Assembly (NCBI RefSeq): GCF_011601275.1
Contig: NZ_JAAOLY010000001.1
Location: forward strand, 62,001-126,000
Length of the DNA: 64,000 nucleotides
Reading direction: 5' to 3'
Source of the DNA: Janthinobacterium lividum
Lineage (GTDB): Bacteria > Pseudomonadota > Gammaproteobacteria > Burkholderiales > Burkholderiaceae_D
Shown here: positions 1 to 9,341 of the stretch, one piece after another
How the letters are laid out: the number at the start of each line of letters is the position of its first letter
Position numbering within the stretch: the first letter of the stretch is position 1
Made by a program: the position numbers and the translations under genes
The notes under the pieces: generated by a model
Told to the model about the DNA's origin: nothing
The model's database searches: none
The model's input: only the letters and a program-made list of their open reading frames with translations

Positions 1-716
1 TCCACATTGACCTGGCCAGCCAGCACGTAGCCGCCGTTGCGCACGGTCTTGATGATTTGCGGCAAGCGGGCATCTTCACCGAGCTTTTGCCGCAGGCGGC
101 TGATCTGGATATCGATCGAGCGGTCGAACGGATCGGCGTCGCGGCCCTGCGTCAGGTTCAGCAGCTGGTCGCGGTTGAGCACGCGGTTCGGGTGTTCCAG
201 GAAGACGCGCAGCAGGCGGAATTCCGCGCCCGACAGCATGATCACCAGGCCGCTGGGATTGAGCAGGTGGCGCGCCGTCAAGTCCAGCGTCCAGCCGGAA
301 AAGCGGATTTGCTGCGCCTTGTCGGACGGCACGTTCGACGGCATGGCATGGCTGCGGCGCAGCACGCTGCGTATGCGCGCAAGCAATTCACGCGGTTCGA
401 ACGGTTTCGGCAAATAATCGTCGGCGCCCATTTCCAGGCCCAGGATGCGGTCCAGCGGCTCATTGCGCGCCGTCAGCATGATCACCGGCACCGTCGACTG
501 CGCGCGCAGCTTGCGGCACAGGGTCAGGCCGTCGTCGCCAGGCAGGTTCAAGTCGAGCACGATCAAATCGGGCCGCGTTTCATCGAGGATTTTCCACATG
601 GCCGTGCCATCTGCCGCGCCCAGGGTGCGGTAGGCGTTCGTTTCCAGGTAGTCCGCCAGCAAGCTGCGGATATCGCGGTCATCGTCAACGATGAGAATTG
701 TAGAAGTGGGTTCCAT
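1..716 (-). CDS. OmpR-family response regulator, 3' end beyond the window
   Basis: The first 238 codons are visible; the C-terminus runs off the left edge. Residues 1-120 form a receiver domain: acidic pocket at D11-D13, phosphoacceptor D55, conserved T82 and K104. From about residue 135 a winged-helix DNA-binding domain of the OmpR/PhoB type follows. The start at 716 gives a complete receiver N-terminus. The gene is divergent from an LTXXQ periplasmic protein, and the shared intergenic region carries OmpR-type boxes. That suggests an envelope-stress role like CpxR or a relative, which is inference. A partner kinase would be expected downstream, outside the window. Confidence 0.93.
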   Translation of the reverse strand, partial: MEPTSTILIVDDDRDIRSLLADYLETNAYRTLGAADGTAMWKILDETRPDLIVLDLNLPGDDGLTLCRKLRAQSTVPVIMLTARNEPLDRILGLEMGADDYLPKPFEPRELLARIRSVLRRSHAMPSNVPSDKAQQIRFSGWTLDLTARHLLNPSGLVIMLSGAEFRLLRVFLEHPNRVLNRDQLLNLTQGRDADPFDRSIDIQISRLRQKLGEDARLPQIIKTVRNGGYVLAGQVNV

Positions 717-757
717 GGTACGAATTATCCCCACTTCCCCCACCCTTGCACAACGCA

Positions 758-806
758 TTTGTATCGTCTTGTATATAGAAGACCCGAAGAAACATATAGA
801 TACAAA
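758..806. promoter_or_regulatory. Tandem OmpR-type regulator boxes in a divergent promoter
   Basis: On the plus strand TGTAT occurs at 760-764 and 770-774, separated by five bases. On the minus strand TGTAT (804-800) and TGTTT (794-790) are again five bases apart. The outer 8-mers TTTGTATC (758-765) and GATACAAA (799-806) are perfect inverted copies. Direct half-sites with a 10-bp period are the usual target layout of OmpR-family regulators, and one is encoded at 1-716. Binding is inferred, not shown. Confidence 0.55.
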
Positions 807-902
807 CTGTCTGGCAGCGGACACTTCGGGGAAACATGGAGCGTCCACCATGGATTCATGTGCAGCAACATGTACATCCCTCACTTTTACAAAGGAATCC
901 AG

Positions 903-1406
903 ATGAACGCCTCAATGAAGACTTTACGCAAGAATTTGATTATCGCCATGAGCGTACTCGGCATGGGTGCGGCATCGCTGACCGTTCACGCCCAGGAAGC
1001 GGCCGCCAGCGCGCCTGCCGCCAGCACCAAGATGCAACATGAAGGCCACCGCGGCGGCAATCCCGCCGAACGCATGGCCAAATACCAAGCCCGCCTGCAC
1101 GACAAGCTGAAGCTGACGGCCGCGCAGGAACCGGCCTGGGCCACGTTCACGGCCGCCAATGCGCCGAAAAAACCGATGGGTGACTGGAAAGCCAAGCATG
1201 AAGCGATGGCCAAGCTGTCGGCGCCGGAACGCATGGAGCAATGGATCGCCATGTCGAAGGAACGCATCGCCGACCAGGAAAGCCGATTGGCTTCGCTGAA
1301 AACCTTTTATGCCGTGCTGACGCCGGAGCAAAAGAAAGTGTTTGACGACAGCGTGCCTGGCGGCAAGCACGGCGGCCATCGCGGTGGCCACCATAAAGCA
1401 GGCTGA
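903..1406 (+). CDS. Periplasmic LTXXQ-motif (Spy/CpxP-like) protein
   Basis: A 167-residue protein. The N-terminus has a Lys/Arg-rich stretch, a hydrophobic core and a likely signal-peptidase site after VHA, so the mature protein is probably periplasmic. It contains LTAAQ in the first half and LTPEQ near the end, the paired motifs of the Spy/CpxP chaperone family, in a charged, probably helical protein. The tail is Gly/His-rich (KHGGHRGGHHKAG), a possible metal-binding end. The start at 903 is preceded by an AAAGGA-type ribosome binding site; 915 is an in-frame alternative. It is probably regulated by the divergent response regulator. Confidence 0.85.
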   Translation: MNASMKTLRKNLIIAMSVLGMGAASLTVHAQEAAASAPAASTKMQHEGHRGGNPAERMAKYQARLHDKLKLTAAQEPAWATFTAANAPKKPMGDWKAKHEAMAKLSAPERMEQWIAMSKERIADQESRLASLKTFYAVLTPEQKKVFDDSVPGGKHGGHRGGHHKAG

Positions 1407-1407
1407 G

Positions 1408-1516
1408 CGTAGGTCGGATTAGTGGCGGAACGCCGCGTAATCCGACAACCTTGTTCAACGTGTGCGGTGATGTCGGGTTACGCCTTGGCGGGCTAACCCG
1501 ACCTACCCCGACCTAC
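1408..1516. repeat. Composite REP-like palindromic element between convergent genes
   Basis: The element has three nested inverted repeats. The outer arms are GTAGGTCGG (1409-1417) and CCGACCTAC (1508-1516). Inside are GTCGGATTA/TAATCCGAC (1413-1421/1438-1446) and GTCGGGTTA/TAACCCGAC (1472-1480/1494-1502). The two inner stems differ by one base per arm, as if one unit had duplicated. It begins right after the LTXXQ stop, and its right arm supplies the dsbD stop codon. It may act as a bidirectional terminator. Confidence 0.65.
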
Positions 1517-3456
1517 TCGTCAAGTTTGCGCAACGAGGTCAGGAAGGTGGCAGCGTTCTGGAAGCCGATCACGCGCGACTGGGCGATTTCCTGCCCTTGC
1601 GGGTTGAACATGATGATGCCCGGCGGGCCAAACAGCTGGAAACGTTTCAGCATGGCCTTGTCGTCCGCGTCATTGGCCGTCACGTCCACTTGCAGCAGCA
1701 CGGCTTGCCCCATCTTCTCGCGCACGGCGGGGTCGACGAAGGTCAGTTTTTCCATCTCGATGCACGACACGCACCAGTCCGCATAAAAATCCAGCAAGGC
1801 CGGCTTGCCATTCAGCTGGGCCAGCGCCGCATCGAGCTGCGCCACGGTCTTTACCCGCGTAAATGGTTGCGCGTGCACCTGGCCGCCACCGAGGTGCGCC
1901 AGCGGCGCCAGCGGGTCGCGGCCACCGCTGGCCACACCGACCAGTTGCATCGCACCCAGCACGGCAAACACGAGGCCGAATGCCTTGGCCACCCAGGCGT
2001 TCTTCGCGCCGCTCTTGCCCACCAGCAGATACATACCATAGCCGACGAACAAGACAGTCCAGCCCAGCATCTGCACGGCGCCCGGCAGCACGGGCGAGAC
2101 CAGCCACCAGGCCACGCCCAGCTGCAGCACGCCAAAGAAGCGCTTGACGGCATCCATCCACGCGCCGGCGCGCGGCAGCAAGGTGCCGGCCGACACGCCC
2201 ACCAGCAGCAGCGGCACGCTCATGCCCACGGCCATGGCAAACAGGGCGCTGCCGCCGATGACGACGTCGCGCGTCTGGCTGATGTACAGCAAGGCGCCGG
2301 CCAGCGGCGCGGCCACGCATGGCCCCACGATCAGGGCGGAAATGGCGCCCATGACGAACACGCCCGCCAGGCGACCCGACGATTGCTGGTTCGATACGGA
2401 CGTCAGCTTGCCTTGCAGGAAGGCCGGTACTTGCAGCTCATAAAAACCGAACATCGAAAGGGCCAGACCCGCCATCAGCAGGGCAAAGAAGCCCAGCACC
2501 CATGGGTTTTGCAGTTGCGCCGCCAGGCCTTCACCCGCCAGGCCGGCCGCCACGCCCAACGCCGTGTAGACGATGGCCATGCCCAGCGCGTACGTCAGCG
2601 ACAGCAGCAAGCCGCGCGAACGGCTGATCTTGGCGCCATCGCCGATGATGATCGACGACAAGATCGGTACCATGGGCAGCACGCACGGCGTAAATGCGAG
2701 GCCCAGGCCCAGCAGCATGAACAGGGGCACGATGACGAGCAGCTTGCCGCCCTTCAGTGCTGCTTCGATCTTGCCCGTTTCGCTTTGCGCCGGCGCGGCG
2801 CTTGCCGCCACGGGGGCCGCCGCCACCGGCTCGGGCGTGCTGGTGATATCGGCCTGGGGAATGCTCATCACGGACACGCCAGGCGACGCTTGCGCCTGCG
2901 GGCCGTTGACGGCCGCCGTGTCGACTGCCGGCGCGGCTGGCAGCGCAAACTTCGACGGCAAGCCGCCCGGCGCCAAGCTCTGGCCACCACCACCCACCAG
3001 CTGGGCCGTGGCGTCCTGCGGCGCATAGCACAGGCCCTTGTCGGAGCAACCCTGGCCTGTCGCCTTCAGGGTAAAGGCCCCTGCCGCTTCCACGGGTATC
3101 GTGATGGTGAGGGTCTTGCGGAAGGTTTCCACGTTCTTCTGGAAAGTCTCGTCAAACTTGACCTTGCCAGCGGGATACACTGGCGTGCCCAGCTTGGCGC
3201 CCACGGCCTCGAACTTGAAGCGCTCGTGGTACATATAGTAGCCATCGGCGATTACGTAGGTGACGGCGATGGTGGACGGATCCTGCATGCGGGCGGCAAA
3301 CTTGAAGGCCAGCTCGGGATCGAGGAATTCATCGTCGGCGCGGGCCTGGCTGGCGCCAAAGACGGCCATGGCCAGCAGCAGACAGGTGGCAAACCAGAGC
3401 AACAGTTGACGTAGTGGGGCGGCGCGCACGGTGGCGCTGGAAGGGAAACGGGACAT
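1513..3456 (-). CDS. dsbD: Thiol:disulfide interchange protein DsbD
   Basis: A 647-residue protein of usual DsbD length. It moves electrons from cytoplasmic thioredoxin across the inner membrane to periplasmic partners such as DsbC and cytochrome c maturation proteins. An N-terminal signal peptide is followed by the periplasmic N-domain with a redox Cys pair (CSDKGLC). Next come an Ala/Pro-rich linker, a membrane domain of about eight helices with conserved Cys, and a C-terminal thioredoxin domain with WCVSC (Cys at about 562 and 565). The stop TAG lies inside the palindromic repeat 1408-1516. It lies downstream of the rplQ terminator in the same direction. Confidence 0.96.
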   Translation of the reverse strand: MSRFPSSATVRAAPLRQLLLWFATCLLLAMAVFGASQARADDEFLDPELAFKFAARMQDPSTIAVTYVIADGYYMYHERFKFEAVGAKLGTPVYPAGKVKFDETFQKNVETFRKTLTITIPVEAAGAFTLKATGQGCSDKGLCYAPQDATAQLVGGGGQSLAPGGLPSKFALPAAPAVDTAAVNGPQAQASPGVSVMSIPQADITSTPEPVAAAPVAASAAPAQSETGKIEAALKGGKLLVIVPLFMLLGLGLAFTPCVLPMVPILSSIIIGDGAKISRSRGLLLSLTYALGMAIVYTALGVAAGLAGEGLAAQLQNPWVLGFFALLMAGLALSMFGFYELQVPAFLQGKLTSVSNQQSSGRLAGVFVMGAISALIVGPCVAAPLAGALLYISQTRDVVIGGSALFAMAVGMSVPLLLVGVSAGTLLPRAGAWMDAVKRFFGVLQLGVAWWLVSPVLPGAVQMLGWTVLFVGYGMYLLVGKSGAKNAWVAKAFGLVFAVLGAMQLVGVASGGRDPLAPLAHLGGGQVHAQPFTRVKTVAQLDAALAQLNGKPALLDFYADWCVSCIEMEKLTFVDPAVREKMGQAVLLQVDVTANDADDKAMLKRFQLFGPPGIIMFNPQGQEIAQSRVIGFQNAATFLTSLRKLDE

Positions 3457-3580
3457 GAACGACCTTTTTCTGCGGCATCAGCTGTGCCATTCAACAAGAG
3501 ACGCGCGGGGCGTGCAGTGGCTGCAGGGCCGGCGCGAAAGAAGAATAGTACACCGCAGCAAGGATAGCTGCAGCAGAAAA

Positions 3581-3605
3581 CAAAAAAGCCAGGCTAGGCC
3601 TGGCT
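3581..3605 (-). terminator. Rho-independent terminator after rplQ
   Basis: Read on the minus strand, stem arms AGCCAGGC (3598-3605) and GCCTGGCT (3587-3594) enclose a 3-nt loop and run into six T residues (complement of 3582-3587). It sits 22 bases past the rplQ stop and closes the alpha cluster before dsbD. Confidence 0.85.
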
Positions 3606-3626
3606 TCTCAGATGCAATTACTGGGA

Positions 3627-4019
3627 TTACTCGCCAGCAACTTCAACTGCTTCGGTCGTATCTGGACGATCCATCAATTCAACGAACGCCATAGGAGCGT
3701 TATCGCCGACGCGGAAACCCATTTTCAGGATACGTACATAACCACCGTTACGGTTGGCGAAACGTGGGCCCAGTTCAGCGAACAGTTTGACGACCATTTC
3801 ACGGTCGCGCAGGCGGTTGAAGGCCAGACGCTTGTTTGCCAGGGAGTCGGTTTTGCCCAGGGTCAGAATTGGCTCGACAACGCGGCGCAGTTCTTTTGCT
3901 TTTGGCAGGGTGGTTTTGATCGCTTCGTGACGCAGCAGCGATACTGTCATGTTGCGCAGCATTGCCAGACGGTGGGACGAGGTACGATTCAGTTTACGGA
4001 GGCCGTGACCGTGACGCAT
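3627..4019 (-). CDS. rplQ: 50S ribosomal protein L17
   Basis: A 130-residue protein starting [17 protein letters not shown], the conserved L17 N-terminus, so the start is placed at 4019 with AAAGGA just upstream rather than at in-frame codons further out. L17 sits near the peptide exit tunnel of the large subunit. It follows rpoA as in other proteobacteria, but a terminator-like hairpin lies between the two. The C-terminal tail is acidic ([10 protein letters not shown]). Confidence 0.97.
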   Translation of the reverse strand: MRHGHGLRKLNRTSSHRLAMLRNMTVSLLRHEAIKTTLPKAKELRRVVEPILTLGKTDSLANKRLAFNRLRDREMVVKLFAELGPRFANRNGGYVRILKMGFRVGDNAPMAFVELMDRPDTTEAVEVAGE

Positions 4020-4101
4020 GATAAATCCTTTCGGTGAGTGTTTAAATTCCAGCTCTTCGATCAATGAGGCAGAAGCTTCATCGCGGGCCGGTTTGGTACT
4101 A

Positions 4102-4133
4102 CAAAATAAAAGCCTGGGACACCTGTCCCAGGC
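4102..4133 (-). terminator. Terminator-like hairpin between rpoA and rplQ
   Basis: GCCTGGGACA (4112-4121) and TGTCCCAGGC (4124-4133) are perfect inverted copies. On the minus strand the stem is followed by TTTTATTTT (complement of 4102-4110). This has the full form of an intrinsic terminator inside the alpha cluster, so rplQ may depend on readthrough or on its own promoter. No clear rplQ promoter was seen in the short gap. Confidence 0.7.
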
Positions 4134-4161
4134 AGTTTGCTACAAAATACTTTGACAGCGA

Positions 4162-5139
4162 TTACTTTTCCAGGCCGGCAGGCGGCCAGTTTTCCAGCTT
4201 CATGCCCAAGGTCAAGCCGCGCGATGCCAGCACTTCCTTGATTTCGTTCAGGGACTTGCGGCCCAGATTTGGCGTTTTCAGCAGTTCGTTTTCCGAACGT
4301 TGGATCAGGTCGCCGATGTAGTAGATGTTTTCCGCTTTCAGGCAGTTCGCCGAACGCACGGTCAACTCCAGATCGTCGACTGGACGCAACAGGATAGGAT
4401 CGACCAGCGGAGCGCGCGATGGCGCTTCGGCGGCGGCTTCCGTGCCTTCCAGGGCAGCGAACACATTCAACTGGTCCACCAGGACGCGGGCCGACTGGCG
4501 GATCGCTTCTTCCGGCGAGATCACGCCGTTGGTTTCGATGTTGATGATCAGCTTGTCCAGGTCGGTACGCTGTTCAACGCGGGCCGATTCAACGAAGTAC
4601 GATACGCGGCGCACTGGCGAGAACGACGCATCCAGAATGATGCGGCCGATGGTCTTGTTCGTGTCTTCCGACAGGCGACGCACGTTACCAGGAACGTAGC
4701 CGCGGCCTTTTTCAACCTTGATCTGCATGTCCAGCTTGCCACCAGCGGTCAGGTGGGCGATCACGTGGTCAGGGTTGATCAGTTCGACGTCATGCGGCAG
4801 GTCGATGTCGGAGGCCAGGATCGCGCCTTCGCCTTCTTTTTTCAGGGTCAGGGTTACCGAATCGCGGTTGTGGACTTTGAAAACCACACCCTTCAAGTTC
4901 AGCAACAGATCGACGACGTCTTCTTGCACGCCATCGAGGGAGGAATATTCGTGGACGACGCCAGCTATCGTCACTTCGGTCGGCGCGTAGCCTACCATCG
5001 ACGACAGCAGAACGCGGCGCAACGCGTTACCCAATGTGTGGCCATAGCCGCGCTCGAACGGTTCCATCACGACCTTGGCGTGACCTGCACCGAGAGCTTC
5101 AACATCGATAATACGTGGCTTCAACAAACTGTTTTGCAT
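4162..5139 (-). CDS. rpoA: DNA-directed RNA polymerase subunit alpha
   Basis: A 325-residue alpha subunit. The N-terminal domain (about 1-230) contains the dimerisation segment with [21 protein letters not shown] linker rich in Ala and Glu leads to the C-terminal domain, which binds UP elements and activators; it includes [20 protein letters not shown] and [13 protein letters not shown]. Length matches other proteobacterial alpha subunits. Hairpins with T-runs lie on both sides of the gene (5197-5226 and 4102-4133). Confidence 0.98.
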   Translation of the reverse strand: MQNSLLKPRIIDVEALGAGHAKVVMEPFERGYGHTLGNALRRVLLSSMVGYAPTEVTIAGVVHEYSSLDGVQEDVVDLLLNLKGVVFKVHNRDSVTLTLKKEGEGAILASDIDLPHDVELINPDHVIAHLTAGGKLDMQIKVEKGRGYVPGNVRRLSEDTNKTIGRIILDASFSPVRRVSYFVESARVEQRTDLDKLIINIETNGVISPEEAIRQSARVLVDQLNVFAALEGTEAAAEAPSRAPLVDPILLRPVDDLELTVRSANCLKAENIYYIGDLIQRSENELLKTPNLGRKSLNEIKEVLASRGLTLGMKLENWPPAGLEK

Positions 5140-5196
5140 GAAATGTCCTTTTCAATACCCTCGGCTCATTACACCGATAAGGCTGATGGCATTAGT

Positions 5197-5226
5197 AAAA
5201 CGCCCACTCAAGAAAGTGAGTGGGCG
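5197..5226 (-). terminator. Terminator-like hairpin between rpsD and rpoA
   Basis: CGCCCACTCA (5201-5210) and TGAGTGGGCG (5217-5226) are perfect 10-base inverted copies with a 6-base loop. On the minus strand the stem is followed by only four T (complement of 5197-5200), so it may be a partial terminator, an attenuator or a processing site. Confidence 0.6.
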
Positions 5227-5245
5227 GGAGTCTTGCTAACTACTA

Positions 5246-5869
5246 TTAACGCGAGTACAGCTCGACGATCAGCGATTCGTTGACGTCGTTAGCGATTTCG
5301 TTACGCTCTGGCAGGGACTTGAAGGTACCTTCCATTTTCTTGGCATCAACCGAAACCCAGCTAGGCATACCAACTTGTTCAGCCAGCGACAGTGCTTCAA
5401 CGATACGCACTTGCTTTTTCGATTTTTCACGAACAGCAACGATGTCGCCAACTTTGACTGCGTACGAAGCGATGTTCACAACGATACCGTTCACGGTGAA
5501 CGCTTTGTGGCTGACCAATTGACGCGCTTCAGCGCGGGTCGAGCCAAAGCCCATGCGGTAGCAAACGTTGTCCAGACGCGTTTCCAGCAACTTCAACAGC
5601 GTTTCGCCGGTGTTGCCTTTACGACGGTCTGCTTCAGCGAAGTAGCGGCGGAATTGACGTTCCAGCACGCCGTACATGCGCTTGACTTTTTGCTTTTCGC
5701 GCAGTTGGTTACCGTAGTCCGAGGTGCGGGCGCCGGATTTGACACCGTGTTGGCCTGGCTTGACGTCCAGTTTGCACTTGCTGTCCAGCGAGCGACGTGC
5801 GCTCTTCAGGAACAGGTCTGTACCTTCACGGCGGGAAAGTTTTGCTTTAGGTCCGATATAACGTGCCAC
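5246..5869 (-). CDS. rpsD: 30S ribosomal protein S4
   Basis: A 207-residue protein. The start is GTG at 5869, reading [16 protein letters not shown], with AAGGAAG just upstream; an earlier in-frame codon adds residues foreign to S4. S4 is a primary 16S rRNA-binding protein that nucleates small-subunit assembly, and in E. coli it represses its own operon. The S4 RNA-binding domain ([20 protein letters not shown]) is intact. The gene is set apart from rpsK by 258 bases containing two hairpins. Confidence 0.97.
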   Translation of the reverse strand: MARYIGPKAKLSRREGTDLFLKSARRSLDSKCKLDVKPGQHGVKSGARTSDYGNQLREKQKVKRMYGVLERQFRRYFAEADRRKGNTGETLLKLLETRLDNVCYRMGFGSTRAEARQLVSHKAFTVNGIVVNIASYAVKVGDIVAVREKSKKQVRIVEALSLAEQVGMPSWVSVDAKKMEGTFKSLPERNEIANDVNESLIVELYSR

Positions 5870-5980
5870 GATACTTCCTTTTTTTAAATGATAACGCCCC
5901 AGCCACATGCATGATCAAACACACTGATGCGGTTAGGCGCTAGTCTGATTTGGTTTCAATCAGACGGTGGCTGAAAACGA

Positions 5981-6007
5981 AAAACCCGTCAAACAGAATT
6001 TGACAGG
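5981..6007 (-). terminator. Terminator-like hairpin between rpsK and rpsD
   Basis: CCCGTCAAA (5985-5993) pairs with TTTGACAGG (5999-6007) with one G-T wobble. On the minus strand the stem is followed by TTTT and another T after a C. A second hairpin, GTCTGATT/AATCAGAC (5943-5950/5958-5965), lies further along toward rpsD and could be part of an rpsD leader. The rest of the 258-base gap shows nothing clear. Confidence 0.6.
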
Positions 6008-6127
6008 CAAGAACAGCCGAGCAGTATAACCGTTTCCGGCTCCCTGCTCCAGCGTTTTCACACAACTGTACTGAGTTACAACAGACAGCAAAGCAGCTGG
6101 CGCCGAAGCGCCCTCTGCAACACTATC

Positions 6128-6532
6128 TTAGATACGACGACGTTTCGGTGGACGGCAACCGTTGTGCGGTACCGGCGTCACGTCCTGGATCTCGGTGATC
6201 TTGATGCCCAGGTTGTTCAGCGCGCGAACGGCGGATTCACGACCAGGACCTGGGCCCTTGATACGTACTTCCAGGTTCTTCACGCCACACTCAACAGCCA
6301 CTTTACCAGCGGCTTCCGCGGCGACCTGCGCTGCGAATGGGGTCGATTTACGCGAACCCTTGAAGCCTGCACCGCCGGAGGTAGCCCACGACAAGGCATT
6401 GCCTTGACGATCGGTGATGGTAATGATGGTGTTATTGAACGAAGCGTGGACATGTGCGATGCCTTCAGCGACGTTCTTTTTAACTTTTTTACGCACGCGT
6501 GCTGATGCGGCGTTATTTTGCGACTTAGCCAT
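6128..6532 (-). CDS. rpsK: 30S ribosomal protein S11
   Basis: A 134-residue S11, with the basic N-terminus and the conserved C-terminus [18 protein letters not shown]11 forms part of the small-subunit platform near the mRNA exit and the Shine-Dalgarno helix. The start at 6532 follows rpsM by 17 bases in the same transcript. It is the last gene before a terminator-like hairpin, so the spc-alpha transcript may partly end here. Confidence 0.97.
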   Translation of the reverse strand: MAKSQNNAASARVRKKVKKNVAEGIAHVHASFNNTIITITDRQGNALSWATSGGAGFKGSRKSTPFAAQVAAEAAGKVAVECGVKNLEVRIKGPGPGRESAVRALNNLGIKITEIQDVTPVPHNGCRPPKRRRI

Positions 6533-6549
6533 AATTATTCCCTAGCGGA

Positions 6550-6915
6550 TTATTTTTTCAGCGATTGAGCGGCTTTACGCGGTCCCTTGCGGGTACGTGC
6601 GTTCGTACGCGTACGCTGGCCACGGCAAGGCAGACCCTTACGATGACGCATGCCGCGGTAGCAACCCAGATCCATCAAACGCTTGATGTTCATGGACAGT
6701 TCACGACGCAGATCGCCTTCGACGATGAATTTACCTACTTCATCGCGCAGCTTTTCCAGTTCGCTGTCATCCAGATCTTTGATCTTTTTGTTGGTTGCTA
6801 CACCGGTCGATGCACAGATTTTCTCTGCGCGTGGACGGCCCACACCGTAGATGGCCGTCAGGCCGATAACGGTATGCTGATGATTTGGGATATTAACCCC
6901 TGCAATACGTGCCAT
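6550..6915 (-). CDS. rpsM: 30S ribosomal protein S13
   Basis: A 121-residue S13 beginning [19 protein letters not shown] and ending in the basic tail typical of the family ([15 protein letters not shown]). S13 lies in the head of the small subunit, contacts the P-site tRNA and forms bridges to the large subunit. It lies 14 bases past rpmJ in the usual rpmJ-rpsM-rpsK order. Confidence 0.97.
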   Translation of the reverse strand: MARIAGVNIPNHQHTVIGLTAIYGVGRPRAEKICASTGVATNKKIKDLDDSELEKLRDEVGKFIVEGDLRRELSMNIKRLMDLGCYRGMRHRKGLPCRGQRTRTNARTRKGPRKAAQSLKK

Positions 6916-6929
6916 TTGTTATTCCTCGA

Positions 6930-7043
6930 TTAACCTTGACGCTGCTTGTGACGTGGTTCCACGCAGATAACGCGGACTACGCCTTTGCGCTTGATGATCT
7001 TGCAGTTGCGGCAGATCCGCTTGACTGATGCGAGAACTTTCAT
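6930..7043 (-). CDS. rpmJ: 50S ribosomal protein L36 (zinc-ribbon form)
   Basis: A short 37-codon gene. It reads [19 protein letters not shown] at the N-terminus and ends RHKQRQG. Cys11, Cys14, Cys27 and His32 make the zinc-ribbon set, so this is the zinc-containing form. It fits the usual position between infA and rpsM. L36 is a small 23S rRNA-binding protein of the large subunit. Confidence 0.95.
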   Translation of the reverse strand: MKVLASVKRICRNCKIIKRKGVVRVICVEPRHKQRQG

Positions 7044-7085
7044 TTTTGGGCTCTTTCTTTCGCTTCTTTGGTTTGATTCAGTGTG

Positions 7086-7304
7086 TTACTTGGTACGGAA
7101 CACAATGCGGGCTCGGCTCAGGTCATACGGCGTTAACTCCACCGTCACCTTGTCTCCAGGGAGAATGCGAATATAGTTCATCCGCATTTTACCTGAAATA
7201 TGCCCGAGCACCACGTGTCCGTTCTCCAGCTTCACTCGAAATGTTGCATTTGGGAGATTCTCAAGAATCTCGCCCTGCATCTGTATGACGTCGTCTTTTG
7301 CCAT
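7086..7304 (-). CDS. infA: Translation initiation factor IF-1
   Basis: A 72-residue protein with the S1-like OB fold of IF-1: [18 protein letters not shown], then [22 protein letters not shown]-1 occupies the A site of the small subunit during initiation. It lies between secY and rpmJ, as in many beta- and gammaproteobacteria with a spc-linked infA. The 42-base gap to rpmJ and 18-base gap to secY fit one transcript. Confidence 0.96.
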   Translation of the reverse strand: MAKDDVIQMQGEILENLPNATFRVKLENGHVVLGHISGKMRMNYIRILPGDKVTVELTPYDLSRARIVFRTK

Positions 7305-7322
7305 TCGGTATGTTTACCGCGC

Positions 7323-8657
7323 TTAACGCGTCGGAATTCCGCCCTTGAAATTTGCTTTGCGCAGCAGCGAATCATATTGCTGCGACATCACGTAGTTCTG
7401 TACTTGCGCCATGAAATCCATGGTGACAACTACAATAATCAATAAAGAAGTACCGCCGAAATAGAATGGTACTTTCCACTGGGCTTGCATAAATTCCGGC
7501 AATAAACACACCAGGGTGATGTAGACTGCGCCGGCAAGTGTCAAGCGTGTCAGGATCTTGTCGATGTAACGGGCTGTCTGCTCGCCTGGACGAATCCCGG
7601 GAATGAACGCACCGCTTTTCTTCAAGTTATCCGCTGTTTCCTTGCTGTTAAAGACCAGCGCTGTATAGAAGAAACAGAAAAACACGATCGCCACTGCGTA
7701 CAACAGCGCATGGATAGGCTCACCAGGCCCCATCGATGCTGCCAAATCTTTCAAGAACCGCACCGCAGGGTTAGCGTTGTCGGCGCCCTTTGAAAACCAG
7801 TCCACGATAGTGGCCGGGAACAAGATGATCGAAGAAGCAAAGATCGGCGGGATCACGCCGGCCATGTTCAGCTTCAACGGCAAATGGCTGGTTTGACCGC
7901 CATAAATCTTGTTGCCTACCTGGCGCTTCGCGTAATTGACCAATATTTTGCGCTGACCACGTTCAACGAATACAACGAAGTACGTTACCAGTGCTACCAG
8001 GATCACGATGAAAATCGCGCTGAAGCTGCCGATCGAACCATTCGACACCTGAGTGAACAAGCCACCCAACGCCGACGGCAGACCTGCTGCAATCCCGGCA
8101 AAAATGATGATCGAGATGCCATTCCCCAAGCCACGCTCGGTAATTTGCTCACCCAACCACATCAAAAACATTGTTCCGGTCAACAAAGTGACGACCGTCA
8201 CGAAGCGGAATGCAAGACCAGGTTCCAACACCAGACCAGCTTGCGACTCCAGTGCGACTGCAATGCCTAACGCTTGGAACAGTGCCAGGGCAACCGTGAA
8301 ATACCGGGTGTACTGGGTGATCTTGCGACGACCTGCTTCGCCTTCTTTTTTCAACGCTTCCATCTGCGGTGACACGATCGACAGCAATTGCATGATGATC
8401 GAGGCCGAGATATAAGGCATGATACCCAGCGCAAACACTGTAAAACGAGACAAGGCACCGCCCGAGAACATGTTGAACATGCCCAGGACGCCGCCTTCGT
8501 GCTCCTTGAACAGCGAGGCTAATTGTGTCGGGTCAATCCCGGGAACCGGGACGTGAGCACCGATACGATAAACCACCAATGCGCCAAGCAAAAACCAGAG
8601 CCGTCCCCAAGGGAAACCGGCCGCTGCACTTTTAGCAAGTTGTGGATTAGTCGCCAA
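7323..8657 (-). CDS. secY: Preprotein translocase subunit SecY
   Basis: A 444-residue protein with about ten membrane helices, the pore subunit of the Sec translocon. Helix 1 begins near residue 15 and the plug region follows. The cytoplasmic loop with [20 protein letters not shown] and the C-terminal loop with [19 protein letters not shown] match SecY signatures. It follows rplO in the usual spc order. Confidence 0.97.
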   Translation of the reverse strand: MATNPQLAKSAAAGFPWGRLWFLLGALVVYRIGAHVPVPGIDPTQLASLFKEHEGGVLGMFNMFSGGALSRFTVFALGIMPYISASIIMQLLSIVSPQMEALKKEGEAGRRKITQYTRYFTVALALFQALGIAVALESQAGLVLEPGLAFRFVTVVTLLTGTMFLMWLGEQITERGLGNGISIIIFAGIAAGLPSALGGLFTQVSNGSIGSFSAIFIVILVALVTYFVVFVERGQRKILVNYAKRQVGNKIYGGQTSHLPLKLNMAGVIPPIFASSIILFPATIVDWFSKGADNANPAVRFLKDLAASMGPGEPIHALLYAVAIVFFCFFYTALVFNSKETADNLKKSGAFIPGIRPGEQTARYIDKILTRLTLAGAVYITLVCLLPEFMQAQWKVPFYFGGTSLLIIVVVTMDFMAQVQNYVMSQQYDSLLRKANFKGGIPTR

Positions 8658-8689
8658 TTTTCGCTCCGATCAAGCTGTTAGCGGTCAAC

Positions 8690-9121
8690 TCAGGCTACCG
8701 AGCCGCCGGCTGCTTCGATGGCTGCTTTCGCGCCAGCGGACACTTTCAAGCCCTTCAAATTCACCGCTTTGGTGATTTCGCCGGACAAGATCACGCGCAC
8801 GTCACGGGCCAACACGCCCAGAACGCCAGCTTGCTTCAAGACCAGAATGTCGACATCGCCAACAGCCAGGTTGTTCAGATCGGACAGGCGCACTTCAGCT
8901 TTGAAGGTTGCGTGCATCGATTTGAAACCGCGCTTAGGCAGACGGCGTTGCAGAGGCATCTGACCGCCTTCGAAACCGACTTTATGAAAGCCGCCCGAAC
9001 GCGATTTCTGACCTTTGTGACCACGACCCGAGGTTTTACCCAGGCCGGAGCCGATACCGCGACCGACGCGACGCTTGTAGTGCTTAGCGCCTTCGGCTGG
9101 TGCAATAGTATTCAATTCCAT
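8690..9121 (-). CDS. rplO: 50S ribosomal protein L15
   Basis: A 143-residue L15, with the Gly/Arg-rich N-terminal extension ([20 protein letters not shown]) that threads into 23S rRNA and a globular C-terminal half ending [10 protein letters not shown]. It is a late large-subunit assembly protein. It lies between rpmD and secY in standard order. Confidence 0.96.
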   Translation of the reverse strand: MELNTIAPAEGAKHYKRRVGRGIGSGLGKTSGRGHKGQKSRSGGFHKVGFEGGQMPLQRRLPKRGFKSMHATFKAEVRLSDLNNLAVGDVDILVLKQAGVLGVLARDVRVILSGEITKAVNLKGLKVSAGAKAAIEAAGGSVA

Positions 9122-9151
9122 GATTTGCTCCGTTCGTGTAAGCCCGAAGGC

Positions 9152-9331
9152 TTACCCGACAACTTTAACGAGATACGATACTTTATTGATCATGCCGCGT
9201 ACGGATGGGGTGTCTTGCAATTCGGAAACCGAATTTACACGACGCAGACCCAGACCGCGCACGGTAGCGCGATGCGATTCGCGCGTACCGATCAAGCCCT
9301 TGACCAATTGCACTTTGACTGTGTTTGTCAT
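9152..9331 (-). CDS. rpmD: 50S ribosomal protein L30
   Basis: A 59-residue L30 starting [20 protein letters not shown]. An in-frame codon three residues upstream is unlikely because L30 proteins begin at this strand. The short L30 fold is complete through the final VSYLVKVVG. It lies ten bases past rpsE. Confidence 0.95.
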   Translation of the reverse strand: MTNTVKVQLVKGLIGTRESHRATVRGLGLRRVNSVSELQDTPSVRGMINKVSYLVKVVG

Positions 9332-9341
9332 TTTGTCCACC

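Noticed and set aside
57-902. 5' extension of the LTXXQ gene across the response regulator
   Set aside because: The open frame runs antisense through the regulator gene; the signal peptide and ribosome binding site place the real start at 903.
1597-3414. Long plus-strand open frame opposite dsbD
   Set aside because: It mirrors the GC-rich codon positions of dsbD, has an Arg/His/Gln-rich translation with no recognisable motifs, and lacks a start signal.
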